Positions 44,374 to 53,211 of a stretch of 64,000 bases of DNA are shown piece by piece. Each line of letters opens with the position of its first letter. Within the stretch, counting starts at the first letter, position 1. This DNA is from Chloroflexota bacterium. Its GTDB lineage: Bacteria > Chloroflexota > Anaerolineae > UBA7937 > B3-Chlor. Under the pieces are notes generated by a model. That model worked only from the letters and a program-made list of their open reading frames with translations. It was not told the origin of the DNA and ran no database searches. The DNA is taken from positions 402,480 to 466,479 of the forward strand of contig JAUVXJ010000001.1 of the NCBI GenBank assembly GCA_030603665.1, given 5' to 3'. A program made the translations under genes and the position numbers.

Positions 44374-46200
44374 CTAGCTCAGATCTTCCAGGCCCAACTT
44401 GGCAAGCTGCTCAGCCGGAATCAGGCCGTCTTCCGTCCAGCCTCGTGCTTCGTAGTAGTCGTCGATCATCAACCGCAGTTCCTCTGCCACCAAGGTGGTC
44501 CCCTGCCCCGATCCGTCCGGCAGAGGCTCCTCCAGAATACGTGCTGGCAGCCAGTCGTCCTTCTTCTCCCATCCCTCACGCACGTTGAAGTGCTTCTTGA
44601 GGTTGCAGATCCGCTCTCCTGCCTCCTTCAGTCCCTCGGCCGAAAGGTCAAGCCCAGTGGCCAGCCGATAGAACTCCGTGGCCTCCTCGTGGTAGTCTTC
44701 GAAGCACCCCCTGATGAACTTGCAGAACATCATGGAATCCAGGGTGGCCGCCAGATCCTCACTCTCCGCTGCGATCTGCCCGCGTCCCTTCTCAGCCTTC
44801 AACCGATCTACCTGCCCCTTCATGTCTGGCTCGTACGCCAGAGAGCGGTTATGACAAGCCCCTCGTGTCCCGACGGCCAGCCCCAATGCGTAGGTCTTCA
44901 GACCACGCGGCTCGTAACCTGGCAGCTCGAGCCCCTTGGATTGCATGGCGAACTTCTCGGAGCCCTGCCCGACTTTCTCCGACGCTCGCTTAGTGCCCTG
45001 CGCCAGCAGGTCCCCAATGCCCTCCCGCAGTGCGATCCGCTCGATGAGAGCGACGGATGCTTCATGATTGCCGAAGTTGAGCTCCAATCCATCGGTATCA
45101 GACTCCGTGAGAATGCCCTTCTCGTAGCACTCCATGGCCCAGGCTATGGTCACCCCCGTGCTGATCGTATCCAGGCCGTATCGATCACATAACTCCGCAG
45201 CCTTGATGATGCCGGGCAAGGAATCGATCCCGCAGCAAGGTCCCAAAGCGTACAGAGTCTCGTAGTCCACCGAGACCCGCGCTCCCTCGTACGATCCTTC
45301 TCTCACCCGAACGACCTGCTCGCAAGCGATGGGACAACCAGAGCAAGCCACCGCTTTCTCCTTGAAGTGGGACTGCAGGTACTCCCCGCTGACCTGCTCG
45401 GCCGACTCCAGGACTGAGTTCTGGAAGTTGCGTGTGGGCAGAAGGCCAAGCCGGTTCAGGGTCAGCACGTTGCCCACCGTCCCTGTGACGCGGTACTTCG
45501 CGGTAGCCAGTCCCTGGGCCCTCTCACCCAGGTCGAGCGAGAGTTTGTTCAGTTCCTCCAGCTCGGCCACGGAGACAGGTTGGGTGCCCCTCACCGCGAT
45601 GGCCTTCAGGTTCTTGGACCCCCACACAGCCCCCATACCGGTCCTGCCCGCCTGCCGCCCCCGGTCATTGCTCACGCAGGCGTAAGGCACCAGCTTCTCT
45701 CCCGCCACGCCGATGCAGGATACCCGCACTCTGCTGTCGCCGATCTCTGCACGAATGGCCTCTTCAGTCGCAAAGCTCTCCTGGCCCCAAAGGGCTTCGG
45801 CATCTCGAAACAGAGTATATTCATTGTCCACGAACACGTAGGTGGGATTCGCTGCCTTCCCCTTGATCACCATGGCGTCGTAGCCAGCTCGTCGGAGAGC
45901 GTTGGACCAGTAGCTCCCACTGAGGGAATCACCGATGAATCCCGTCAGAGGCGACTTGGCAGCCATCGCATGCTTGCCGCCACACGGCACCATGGTCCCC
46001 GCAAGTGCCCCGACAGCGATGGCTACAGCGTTCTCCTCGCCAAGGGGATCGCACCCCGGCTCACCGTTGTCGATCAGCAGACGCGTGGCCAGACCCACAC
46101 CTCCGAGGTATTTCTGGAGAAAAGCAGGCTCTAGTACCTCCACCTGGCTCTTACGGCGGCCCAAATCGACGTGCAATACCCTGCCCGTGTAAGCATCCAT
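44374..46200 (-). CDS. aor: Tungsten-type aldehyde:ferredoxin oxidoreductase
   Basis: A 608-residue enzyme. The ATG at 46200 is chosen because GGGGAGG lies just upstream. N-terminal AFOR domain: [52 protein letters not shown]. The [4Fe-4S] ligands are C286-x2-C289-x3-C293 ([11 protein letters not shown]), with a distal Cys in [11 protein letters not shown]. It oxidises aldehydes to carboxylic acids with ferredoxin as acceptor and carries tungsto-bispyranopterin. In this island its substrates are probably aldehydes derived from amino acids. A MoaD-like protein is encoded two bases upstream and a ferredoxin 16 nt downstream. Confidence 0.93.
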   Translation of the reverse strand: MDAYTGRVLHVDLGRRKSQVEVLEPAFLQKYLGGVGLATRLLIDNGEPGCDPLGEENAVAIAVGALAGTMVPCGGKHAMAAKSPLTGFIGDSLSGSYWSNALRRAGYDAMVIKGKAANPTYVFVDNEYTLFRDAEALWGQESFATEEAIRAEIGDSRVRVSCIGVAGEKLVPYACVSNDRGRQAGRTGMGAVWGSKNLKAIAVRGTQPVSVAELEELNKLSLDLGERAQGLATAKYRVTGTVGNVLTLNRLGLLPTRNFQNSVLESAEQVSGEYLQSHFKEKAVACSGCPIACEQVVRVREGSYEGARVSVDYETLYALGPCCGIDSLPGIIKAAELCDRYGLDTISTGVTIAWAMECYEKGILTESDTDGLELNFGNHEASVALIERIALREGIGDLLAQGTKRASEKVGQGSEKFAMQSKGLELPGYEPRGLKTYALGLAVGTRGACHNRSLAYEPDMKGQVDRLKAEKGRGQIAAESEDLAATLDSMMFCKFIRGCFEDYHEEATEFYRLATGLDLSAEGLKEAGERICNLKKHFNVREGWEKKDDWLPARILEEPLPDGSGQGTTLVAEELRLMIDDYYEARGWTEDGLIPAEQLAKLGLEDLS

Positions 46201-46202
46201 AG

Positions 46203-46481
46203 CTATCCTCCCCATACAGCCGAAATCAGTAAGAGACGATCGTTGTCCGCTAATCGCACGTCGAGATTCTGTGTCACCATTCTCCCGTTTATGCTCAGCG
46301 CGAAAGAAGCCGCTAACTCTCGCTGGTTCTCAATGAGCTTCTCTTCCACCAAGCGCGGGAAGCTGCGCCCCAGTTCCATCACTACATCGTGTAACTCCGC
46401 CCCCTCTTCGAACTCCAACTGGCACTCCTCCACCCCGGCCCAGTGCCGCGCCACTCCGAAAAACTCCACCGTCACTCTCAT
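46203..46481 (-). CDS. MoaD/ThiS-family small sulfur carrier
   Basis: A 92-residue beta-grasp protein. The ATG at 46481 starts the first strand (MRVTVEFFGVARHWAG); the frame is open further upstream without domain content. It ends in ISAVWGG, the di-glycine tail that is activated and thiocarboxylated in MoaD/ThiS proteins. Such proteins supply the dithiolene sulfur of the pterin cofactor; coupling to the AOR gene (two bases apart) suggests a dedicated tungstopterin role. No MoaE or MoeB gene is in the window. Confidence 0.8.
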   Translation of the reverse strand: MRVTVEFFGVARHWAGVEECQLEFEEGAELHDVVMELGRSFPRLVEEKLIENQRELAASFALSINGRMVTQNLDVRLADNDRLLLISAVWGG

Positions 46482-46684
46482 TCCATATCCTACACAACGA
46501 CCGCAGTGGCACAGCGGACTGGCGCCCCCATCGAGACCCATGAATCTAGGGCCAAGAAACTCGCAACCCAGACCGAGCAGCATTATGTGGCTCACGGTAT
46601 CGCAGGTCAATACCAGGCACGGCGCCTAGTTCGCATACATCTATCAGCCTGGCTGAGCCTACACGGCTGACGGCTTCGAGAACC

Positions 46685-47206
46685 CTAGTGAGATCCAGCT
46701 TCGTCTTCGTCGTGCTGAGAAACGGAATCCGGCTCCTTCGGAGCATAGACCTCCTTGGGCACTCTCCAGTTATGGGTGAACTTGAGCTGAGGGCCCAGCA
46801 CGAATGTCCGTGTCCGCGTGATAGAGGGGATATCATGAACAAGCCCCTGCACCATTTCGTGCAGGTCTTCCACGGACTTGGCCACAACCGCGCTTCTTAT
46901 GTCGGTTTCTCCCGTCGCAAACGCTACGTACGTCACTAGATCCAGCTCCGCCAACCGGCGCGCCGTATCGGAAATAGCAGCTTGCTCGGCTTCCACGAAG
47001 ATGTCCGCCCTTATCCCGTATCCCATCGCTGGGGCATGTACAACAGCGATAACGGAGATCACACCTTCACGCACCAGTTTCTTGATCCGGTGGCGCACCA
47101 TCCGCGGTGTCACCCCTTCCAGATGGCCGGCAATTTCGACCGCCGACATGCGGCCGTCTTCTTGCAGTAGCTCCATGATCGCAGCATCAGTCTCGTCGAT
47201 TTTCAT
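46685..47206 (-). CDS. Lrp/AsnC-family transcriptional regulator of the AOR island
   Basis: A 173-residue regulator from the ATG at 47206; the frame extends to a GTG at 47272. The start at 47206 is preferred by comparison with the second regulator at 58631. An N-terminal winged helix-turn-helix (IDETDAAIMELLQEDGRMSA, VTPRMVRHRIKKLVREGVI) is followed by a RAM-type ligand domain (VTYVAFATGETDIRSAVVAKS). Lrp/AsnC proteins sense amino acids, which fits the island. It is the first gene after a strong promoter and is likely to regulate itself and the genes downstream. Confidence 0.87.
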   Translation of the reverse strand: MKIDETDAAIMELLQEDGRMSAVEIAGHLEGVTPRMVRHRIKKLVREGVISVIAVVHAPAMGYGIRADIFVEAEQAAISDTARRLAELDLVTYVAFATGETDIRSAVVAKSVEDLHEMVQGLVHDIPSITRTRTFVLGPQLKFTHNWRVPKEVYAPKEPDSVSQHDEDEAGSH

Positions 47207-47284
47207 CGGGCCCACTTCATAGCGTCTGCCTGTTGCCGGGGTGCCACGTTTCATCAAGGCCGAGGCTGTCACATAATTGCCACC

Positions 47285-47313
47285 AGTATAGCAGATCTTC
47301 TAGACTGTGTCAA
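47285..47313 (-). promoter_or_regulatory. Strong sigma-70-like promoter of the AOR island
   Basis: On the - strand TTGACA (47313-47308) and TATACT (47290-47285) are separated by exactly 17 nt. The inferred start near 47278 lies before the regulator gene and is the only good promoter seen ahead of the AOR-flavoprotein array. Its layout matches that of the second Lrp/AsnC gene (58567-58595), both with TCTGC directly before the -10. Confidence 0.7.
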
Positions 47314-48362
47314 GATATGGCCAATGGCTTGTCGTAAACTTGCCACCCCTGCTTCCATTTCGTAATATAGTTACATCTCGGGCCGCAAGCCCAGGCAGCT
47401 TAGCGAGCGCTAGGCACAGGATGCAACCGCTCAGTTCGCCGGAACTCGCCGCCTAGGCGCAATCGTAGGTAGACCACAGAATTCAGGCAGTGCCGCGGGA
47501 GTTTCCTTCTCGCGGGGGAAGACGGAGGGGCTGCAGCTGTGCGACCTGCCCAGCGAAGCACACAGATAGCGCGGATGCGGTATTCGATTGGGCCGCCTGT
47601 GAAGGACAAGATTGGCCACCTGGCTAGTGTCGAAACCCCGCTGATGGCCGAAGTGCGCGGGAGAAAAGCCTGTATCCTGTCGCTCGTTAGGCACGCGAAG
47701 CAATCGCACACCGCCGCGAGGAGTCGATGTCAGGGCTGTGTCGATGGGCAGGCGTATCCCCAGCTGGAGCTCGGCCCGCTCTCTCACGCGCGGAATGGCG
47801 GGCGCGCCATCGTTCGGCTGTCCGCAGTCACGACCGCCCAAGTCGGACGCAGACGGAAATACGAAGGCTGTGGCGGGAGAAAGAACATGCACAGTATGGA
47901 CCAATTGTCGCCTCAAGCGATCCACCATCTGGTGGCTGACGTGGGCTTCAAGAGACCCTTCCAGCATGCGGGGCTGGCGGCCACGGGAAGGCGGGCATCC
48001 AAGCGCTGATTGCAGAGTGCGCGAGCCATGGGCTTCGGCGTCACTGTCCAGAGCTCAACTGAATAGACACCCGGTACATCCGGCGCCCGATGAGCCCTGC
48101 TGGCCTCCGCGGGCTCAAACCGGATCGTGGGTACACCACAGCCTGCATGAGGTGACCACAGTCGGCGGCAAAACCCCAACAGTCGTGTCGCCCGGACGAC
48201 ATGGAGAGCCAATCCAGCGACCAGGTCACAGCTGGCATCTCTCTGCGCGCATGCGGAGACCCGCTGCCGACCCAGGCTCTCCGAGGTTGTCAGTCCCAGC
48301 TCTGCCCTGGATCCTACCGGATGGACCACAACGCTCCGACAAGCATGCCAACAAAACGCCCG
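47314..48362. other. About 1 kb without a convincing gene
   Basis: Open frames exist on both strands (for example 47431-47967 on - and 47738-48622 on +), but none has a ribosome-binding site, a recognisable domain or a plausible amino acid pattern. The stretch separates the AOR island from the isochorismatase gene. It may be decayed coding DNA. Confidence 0.4.
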
Positions 48363-49088
48363 CTACCTCGGTCCCGGTTCCGTCGCTCGTGTCAGAGACT
48401 GGCGCTTGGCTGGGGCCACCGGCAATGCTGACATATGGGAGAGAACGTTCGCCAGCGGCTCCACGTCAGCGAACTTCAATCCTATGTCGAGCAGGTTGCT
48501 GCGATGAGCGAAAAGCGAGGTATCAGCGCAGCACTCTTCTGGTACGATCACCCGGAAGTTACAGGAGAAGGCGTCGGTTACGGTGCAGCGAACGCAAGCG
48601 CTTGTGGCTATTCCGCCGATGATGAGTGTGTCGATGGCGAGGAAGTTGAGCATGCTCCGTAGCGGAGTTTCGAAGAGAGCGCTGGGCTTCGCCTTTTCGA
48701 TAATGATGTCCCCTTCAGCAGGAGCAATCTGCGGTGGCCACTCGTCGGCGCGGGGATCGTTCAAGTACTGTGGATCGCGCACCCCGCCCCATTTCAGGTC
48801 GCAGACGCCGCGGTCAACTGGGGATGTTCGCTTACTCCGACGCGAGTAGAAGATTGGCGTGCCCTTGGCACGGGCCACCTCCAGCAGCTTCGCCCAGGCG
48901 TCCACTGCCTCCCACCCCGTCGTTCCCCAGGCACTGGGCCCGTACTTGGAGTCTATAAAGAGGTAGGTCATGTCTACAACAAGCATCCCTAGGGATTCGC
49001 CGTACCCCATTCGACGTGGCATGCCTTTCTTGCGAAACGCATCCAAATCCTCAGGGCTGATCAAGTCTCGCCAGTGATCAAGGTTCAT
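48363..49088 (-). CDS. Isochorismatase-family cysteine hydrolase
   Basis: A 241-residue enzyme. The ATG at 49088 has AAGGAG six bases upstream. The catalytic triad of the family is seen as Asp39 (MLVVDMTYLF), Lys in IIIEKAKPSALF and Cys in GIATSACVRCT. The family includes N-carbamoylsarcosine amidase, maleamate amidase (NicF), nicotinamidase and ureidoacrylate hydrolase. The N-terminal helix-rich extension (about 35 residues) is longer than in nicotinamidase. The substrate is unknown; a carbamoyl or amide compound is likely. Confidence 0.87.
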   Translation of the reverse strand: MNLDHWRDLISPEDLDAFRKKGMPRRMGYGESLGMLVVDMTYLFIDSKYGPSAWGTTGWEAVDAWAKLLEVARAKGTPIFYSRRSKRTSPVDRGVCDLKWGGVRDPQYLNDPRADEWPPQIAPAEGDIIIEKAKPSALFETPLRSMLNFLAIDTLIIGGIATSACVRCTVTDAFSCNFRVIVPEECCADTSLFAHRSNLLDIGLKFADVEPLANVLSHMSALPVAPAKRQSLTRATEPGPR

Positions 49089-49330
49089 GTCCGACTCCTT
49101 TGCGGGGCCTCCATCGGGCCCTCGCATTCACTGCATACTGCCGCGAGCTCGCCTAGACTCCAGCGGTGCGACAGATACACAGACAGAGGCAAATACTAGC
49201 CGATTGGCTAGAGAGATCTCCAAAGCCGCGAATGCGCTCAGAGGAGTTTGCTCTCAGTAGCCTGCCGAAATTGGAGGCACTTCTCTGGATGTGCCAATCT
49301 TGCTGCTTCGATGCCAGGCTCCAATTGCCC

Positions 49331-50083
49331 CTACCGCCTCGTTCTCAGACGCATCCCGGCGTATCCAGCCAGGCCCAAGAAACCGCTGCCCAGGAGCAGC
49401 ATCGTTCCAGGTTCGGGAATGAACTCTTCCTCTGCCTCACAGGGGTTGAGGCAGATCGTACCGAGACCGTCCGGATACTGTTGGTAGTCGAGCAGGCGCG
49501 CTGGCCAGATACCCCAACCAAGCAACCAGTTGTCATTGTCGCTGCAATCGGTGCCCTGACGGCATGCGTTCGCAGCCGGCTCCACGCCAAGGCGGAAGCA
49601 GTCGCCAGCCCCCACCTTGTCCAGCTCGGAGGCCGTGAGATCGAGGGCCCATTCCCAGATGAGCGCCCTGCCTGACGACAGGGCTGCGTCACGCTCCACC
49701 CCGACAAGGGGTTGCTCTGTGCAGAAGCCCTGGAGGCCTCCGTGCTCATAGTAGGGTCTGAACAAGGATGCCCCCAGGAAGCTGAAGTAGTTGAGGTCTG
49801 TCCACTCGTGGGTCATGAAGATGCCCTCTCCTGGACGCGGGGCGCATGTGTCGGCGGCCCATTCATCGTCCAGGCGGTTCGGCTCGTCGGTGAACACCAT
49901 CTCCATCACGCTGTCCCAATGATTCGGATCCAACGCGACGCCGCCCTCGAGAAAGACCTCCGTGGCTACATAGAGCTTAGTCTCATCGTTCATCAGGCGC
50001 AGCCAGCCCTCCACCTCAGTGTTGCCGGGACCCACATAGGGACTCAAACCGACCTGCGCCCCCAAGCAACCGGAGTGTCTCAT
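49331..50083 (-). CDS. PEP-CTERM protein with a missing or frameshifted N terminus
   Basis: A 250-residue product whose C terminus is a classical PEP-CTERM sorting signal: PEPGTMLLLGSGFLGLAG, then YAGMRLRTRR. Proteins with this tail are exported and processed by an exosortase. The present start lacks any signal peptide. In another frame directly upstream (about 50165-50085, - strand) the DNA reads EAYGLLMDPGVLINYDETLR, which also looks coding. A frameshift near 50045-50085 or a fusion with another relic is therefore likely. The body of the protein has paired Cys residues and no domain that I recognise. Confidence 0.6.
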   Translation of the reverse strand: MRHSGCLGAQVGLSPYVGPGNTEVEGWLRLMNDETKLYVATEVFLEGGVALDPNHWDSVMEMVFTDEPNRLDDEWAADTCAPRPGEGIFMTHEWTDLNYFSFLGASLFRPYYEHGGLQGFCTEQPLVGVERDAALSSGRALIWEWALDLTASELDKVGAGDCFRLGVEPAANACRQGTDCSDNDNWLLGWGIWPARLLDYQQYPDGLGTICLNPCEAEEEFIPEPGTMLLLGSGFLGLAGYAGMRLRTRR

Positions 50084-50252
50084 CGTAGTTGATGAGCACG
50101 CCAGGATCCATCAGTAGTCCGTAGGCCTCGTCAAGGGCACGCTGAACTGCCTCGCCGGCAGAGGTTCGAGCTTCGGTCGAATCACGGGTCCCTACCTGCT
50201 CGTTGTCTTCAGCCTGTCAGAGAGGTAACAGTCTGCTTCTCGGCAAACCTCC

Positions 50253-50294
50253 TTTATGGCCGACCAACCGTGGCCAGTTATGGGCGCTCGCCGC
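50253..50294. repeat. 42-bp direct repeat, copy 1 (downstream of pbfA)
   Basis: This 42-nt sequence is identical to 51796-51837. It includes the last codons and stop of phnX plus 26 nt of the following spacer, and TGGCC/GGCCA arms that can pair. The two copies bracket pbfA. Confidence 0.9.
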
Positions 50295-50376
50295 GCGCCG
50301 GCGCTGCCTGGAGTTCGGCGTCTCGCGCCTAGGCATCCACTGCCAGAATCGCGGGTCTGCGAACCTGGCCACGGGG

Positions 50377-51753
50377 CTACCGTTCCCTTTCGACTTCCGT
50401 CAGACACTCGTCAATGATGATCAGGGCGCGCTCCATCTCTTCTTGCGTGATTATCAGCGGTGGCGTCAGGGTGAGGATGTTTCCCATGGTTACCTTGAAA
50501 CTCAGTCCTTTGCTAAGGGCGCAATACATGACTTGCTCTGCCTCATCGGTCGCCCGTTGCTTCGTCTTGCGATCAGTCACCAACTCTATTCCTAGCAATA
50601 GGCCGAGTCCGCGCACGTCCCCAATCAGGGGATGTCGTCGTTTCATATCTTCCATGCGCCCGAGTGCGAACTCGCCCATCTGCCGAGCGTGCTCCGCCAA
50701 CCCGTGCCGCTCGACATAGTCGATGGTCGCCAAAGCTGCCGCGCAGGCAACCGGGTTCTTTTCATGGGTGTAGTGGCCCAGCGCGCTGTCACCCGCGAAT
50801 TCGAGATCCTCACTGGCGACGACGGCCGCCAGCGGGACAATACCTCCACCCAGACCCTTGCCCAGGACCAGAATGTCAGGCACCACGCCGAAATTATCAC
50901 AAGTGAACATCGTGCCGGTGCGACCCAGCGCGTGGGGGATTTCGTCAAAGACTAGAAGGGTGCCATGCCGATCGCAGGCGCGCCGGATTCGACGCCAGTA
51001 TTCAGCGCGCGGCACATGCGGCGTGCTGCGGACCGGCTCGGCGATGACGGCGGCAACGTCTCCTTCCTTTTCGAGAACATATTCCACATACCGCGCACAC
51101 TTGAGGTCGCATCCACCGCGCTCCCCGCAATCCCACAGGCAGCGGTACTCGTCAGGTGGGGGAGCATGCTCTGTGCCGGGAAGTAGAGGACCGATGCGAT
51201 GCCGGAAGAGCGCCTCCCCACCGATCGAAATGGCATCCAGCGACGCGCCGTGGAAAGAGTCCCACATAGAGATCGTCTTGTGTCGGCCGGTGGCCACCCG
51301 CGCCAACTTGAGCGCCATGCTCACCGCGTCAGTCCCTCCAGGGCACAGCAGCACTTTGTTCAGGTTGCCGGGAGCGATCTCGACCAGCTTCCTGGCCAGG
51401 TCCACAGCGACCCGGTTGGTGTAGCGCCGGGTGCAGAACGAGAGAGCATCCAGCTGGGCTTTGACAGCCACGATGACCTCCGGGTTTCCAAAGCCGACCT
51501 GGTGGACGTTGTTGCCGTGAAAATCCATGTAGCGCCGCCCTTGCACGTCCTCAATATAGATGCCCTGGCATGCTCGAAGGACGTTAAGGCAAGGTGTGGA
51601 CAACGACTGGTGCACAAAATGCCGCGAGTCTTCCTCAAGGAGTGCACGCGTTTTGTCATCCAGTTGCGTTGCCTGCCATTCGCTGCGCCGCCGCGAGAGA
51701 TTGATATCCCCTTCGGACAATTGGTAGGCTGAACCGGCCCCATCAGTACCCAT
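50377..51753 (-). CDS. pbfA: (R)-1-hydroxy-2-aminoethylphosphonate ammonia-lyase
   Basis: A 458-residue class III aminotransferase-fold PLP enzyme. The ATG at 51753 follows GAGGTG. The N-terminal GDINLSRRRSEWQ, HQSLSTPCLNVLR and MDFHGNNVHQVGFG are typical of PbfA. Asp270 (LLVFDEIPHALGRTG) and Lys299 (LVLGKGLGGG) bind PLP. PbfA does not transaminate: it eliminates ammonia from (R)-1-hydroxy-2-aminoethylphosphonate to give phosphonoacetaldehyde. The phosphonoacetaldehyde hydrolase gene phnX lies directly upstream in the same direction, which supports the call. The symbol is by recall of the family and by context. Confidence 0.8.
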   Translation of the reverse strand: MGTDGAGSAYQLSEGDINLSRRRSEWQATQLDDKTRALLEEDSRHFVHQSLSTPCLNVLRACQGIYIEDVQGRRYMDFHGNNVHQVGFGNPEVIVAVKAQLDALSFCTRRYTNRVAVDLARKLVEIAPGNLNKVLLCPGGTDAVSMALKLARVATGRHKTISMWDSFHGASLDAISIGGEALFRHRIGPLLPGTEHAPPPDEYRCLWDCGERGGCDLKCARYVEYVLEKEGDVAAVIAEPVRSTPHVPRAEYWRRIRRACDRHGTLLVFDEIPHALGRTGTMFTCDNFGVVPDILVLGKGLGGGIVPLAAVVASEDLEFAGDSALGHYTHEKNPVACAAALATIDYVERHGLAEHARQMGEFALGRMEDMKRRHPLIGDVRGLGLLLGIELVTDRKTKQRATDEAEQVMYCALSKGLSFKVTMGNILTLTPPLIITQEEMERALIIIDECLTEVERER

Positions 51754-51795
51754 ACTCACCTCGCTCCCCCTGCGGGTCGCCCCGCCCGGGTTCGT

Positions 51796-51837
51796 CATTT
51801 ATGGCCGACCAACCGTGGCCAGTTATGGGCGCTCGCC
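51796..51837. repeat. 42-bp direct repeat, copy 2 (end of phnX)
   Basis: Identical to 50253-50294. This copy is in its native place, spanning the phnX stop codon (GGCGAGCGCCCATAA on the - strand) and the spacer before pbfA. The other copy is therefore the duplicated one. Confidence 0.9.
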
Positions 51838-52653
51838 GCACGCCAGGCGCGCGTTGATGTCCTCGATCACGGACGGAACTTCGGAAATGCCATCCACCAC
51901 ATAGTGAGCGCCGCTCTTGGCCAGACCATCCCGGGCCTTGGCCAGTCGCCTGTCCAAATCCCCTGAATCTAGTGCCTCAATCTCTTCCAGATTCAGGCCG
52001 ACCTCGTTGCCAGTCATGGCCAGGCCGACGGTCCACGTGCCGGCGTTGAGCCCCTCACCGATGCCGGGTTTGGTATCATCCACCTTGACCACAGCCTCCG
52101 GCGGATACACGCGGGTATTCATCATGTTCTGCACCACCATCCAGGGCTCAGGACGCCCGGCGGGCACCTCTGTGGCGCAAACACTGCTGTCCGGCACATA
52201 ACCTCGCTTGGCCGCCTCTACCTTGAGGAGTTCCATCGCCTCGGCAAAGTATCCGGTGCTAGAGCCGACGAGGATGCCCCCCTCACGCAGCGCGGCGACG
52301 GCCTGAAGCGTGCCGGGGATCAAGTCCGCATAGTCAGCCAGGCACTGCAACTGCAGGGGCTGAAAGTCGGCGAACATGGCATCTACATCCCCTTCGCTAG
52401 CCGCTCGGCCATGCGCCTTCTGCCACAAGGGGGCCACATCGTCGAACTGGGAGATAGCCTTGATATGATCGCGCTTGTGCAAGCCCATCGGGCGCCTTGC
52501 CTGCTCCATGGTGATCTCTACACCCTGCCGTTTGTAAACCTCTACAAAGACCACTGCCGGTGCGTAGCATCCATAGTCCAAAGTCGTACCAGCCCAGTCA
52601 AGGATCACAAGCTTGACCCGTCCCCTATACGAGCGACGATATACGAATTCCAT
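51823..52653 (-). CDS. phnX: Phosphonoacetaldehyde hydrolase (phosphonatase)
   Basis: A 276-residue HAD-family enzyme. The ATG at 52653 is preceded by AGAAGGAG; the frame is open to 52827 without support. The nucleophile Asp19 lies in LVILDWAGTTLDYG. The cap-domain Schiff-base lysine is in PMGLHKRDHIKAI (Lys60), and VVKVDDTKPGIGEGLNAG carries the Mg-binding acidic pair. It cleaves phosphonoacetaldehyde to acetaldehyde and phosphate. With pbfA downstream it completes use of hydroxylated aminoethylphosphonate. No phnW transaminase is in the window. Confidence 0.93.
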   Translation of the reverse strand: MEFVYRRSYRGRVKLVILDWAGTTLDYGCYAPAVVFVEVYKRQGVEITMEQARRPMGLHKRDHIKAISQFDDVAPLWQKAHGRAASEGDVDAMFADFQPLQLQCLADYADLIPGTLQAVAALREGGILVGSSTGYFAEAMELLKVEAAKRGYVPDSSVCATEVPAGRPEPWMVVQNMMNTRVYPPEAVVKVDDTKPGIGEGLNAGTWTVGLAMTGNEVGLNLEEIEALDSGDLDRRLAKARDGLAKSGAHYVVDGISEVPSVIEDINARLACGERP

Positions 52654-52801
52654 GTTTGATCTCCTTCTCAAAGTTGTGGCCGGCGAGTCAGCTGAGCCGC
52701 AAGCAGGCTTCAGACAAGAGATCGAAAGGCCGGTATGAGCGACGACCGATTCTCGGGCGTAACGGTCCCGGAGCACTCCGCGAGGCAAGACTTCTGACGT
52801 C

Positions 52802-53125
52802 TTAGCGAAGCATGCGAAGGCAGGCAAGCACGGTCCCTTCCGCGCCGCACGGCTTCTTCAGGAGATCTGTGACAAGCTTGTAGATGCAGACATCATCCCG
52901 CCAGGACCGGGCTGTTCCCCTCTGACTGACCTCAACCCCAGGACCCCTCGCATCCCACCGACTTCGGCGTGCCTCTACACATAGCCCGCTTCGTGCGAGA
53001 AGTACTCTGGCAGCTCTACTTGCAGGAAACCTTGGCGCCAGCACCAGAGCGGGAGTGTCCGGCGCGGGGGCCAGCACCATCAGGCAAACCACACTCACCA
53101 TCAGTAAGAGCCATCTCAGCCTCAT
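52802..53125 (-). CDS. Small secreted protein or truncated lipoprotein-like gene
   Basis: A 107-codon frame with good expression signals: a near-consensus promoter at 53183-53211 and GGGGGCGGAG before the ATG. Residues 1-25 (MRLRWLLLMVSVVCLMVLAP) form a signal peptide. After about residue 40 the sequence has no recognisable pattern and may be out of frame, so this is probably the 5' end of a lost exported protein. The segment 52654-52801 holds nothing else. Confidence 0.4.
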   Translation of the reverse strand: MRLRWLLLMVSVVCLMVLAPAPDTPALVLAPRFPASRAARVLLARSGLCVEARRSRWDARGPGVEVSQRGTARSWRDDVCIYKLVTDLLKKPCGAEGTVLACLRMLR

Positions 53126-53182
53126 TCTCCGCCCCCTTTCGCCAGCGTGCTATGGTCAACCATCTTGGCAACGGCATGACAC

Positions 53183-53211
53183 ATTCTAGCACAGCGCGGG
53201 CTGCCTGACAA
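53183..53211 (-). promoter_or_regulatory. Near-consensus sigma-70 promoter for the small secreted frame
   Basis: On the - strand TTGTCA (53211-53206) and TAGAAT (53188-53183) are 17 nt apart, each 5/6 to consensus. The leader to the ATG at 53125 would be about 50 nt. The region from 53212 to panB at 53521 holds no other supported gene. Confidence 0.6.

Noticed and set aside
47431..48622. Open frames on both strands (47431-47967 on -, 47738-48622 on +) as candidate genes
   Set aside because: They overlap each other or known genes, lack initiation signals and show no protein-like pattern; the region is reported as gene-free.
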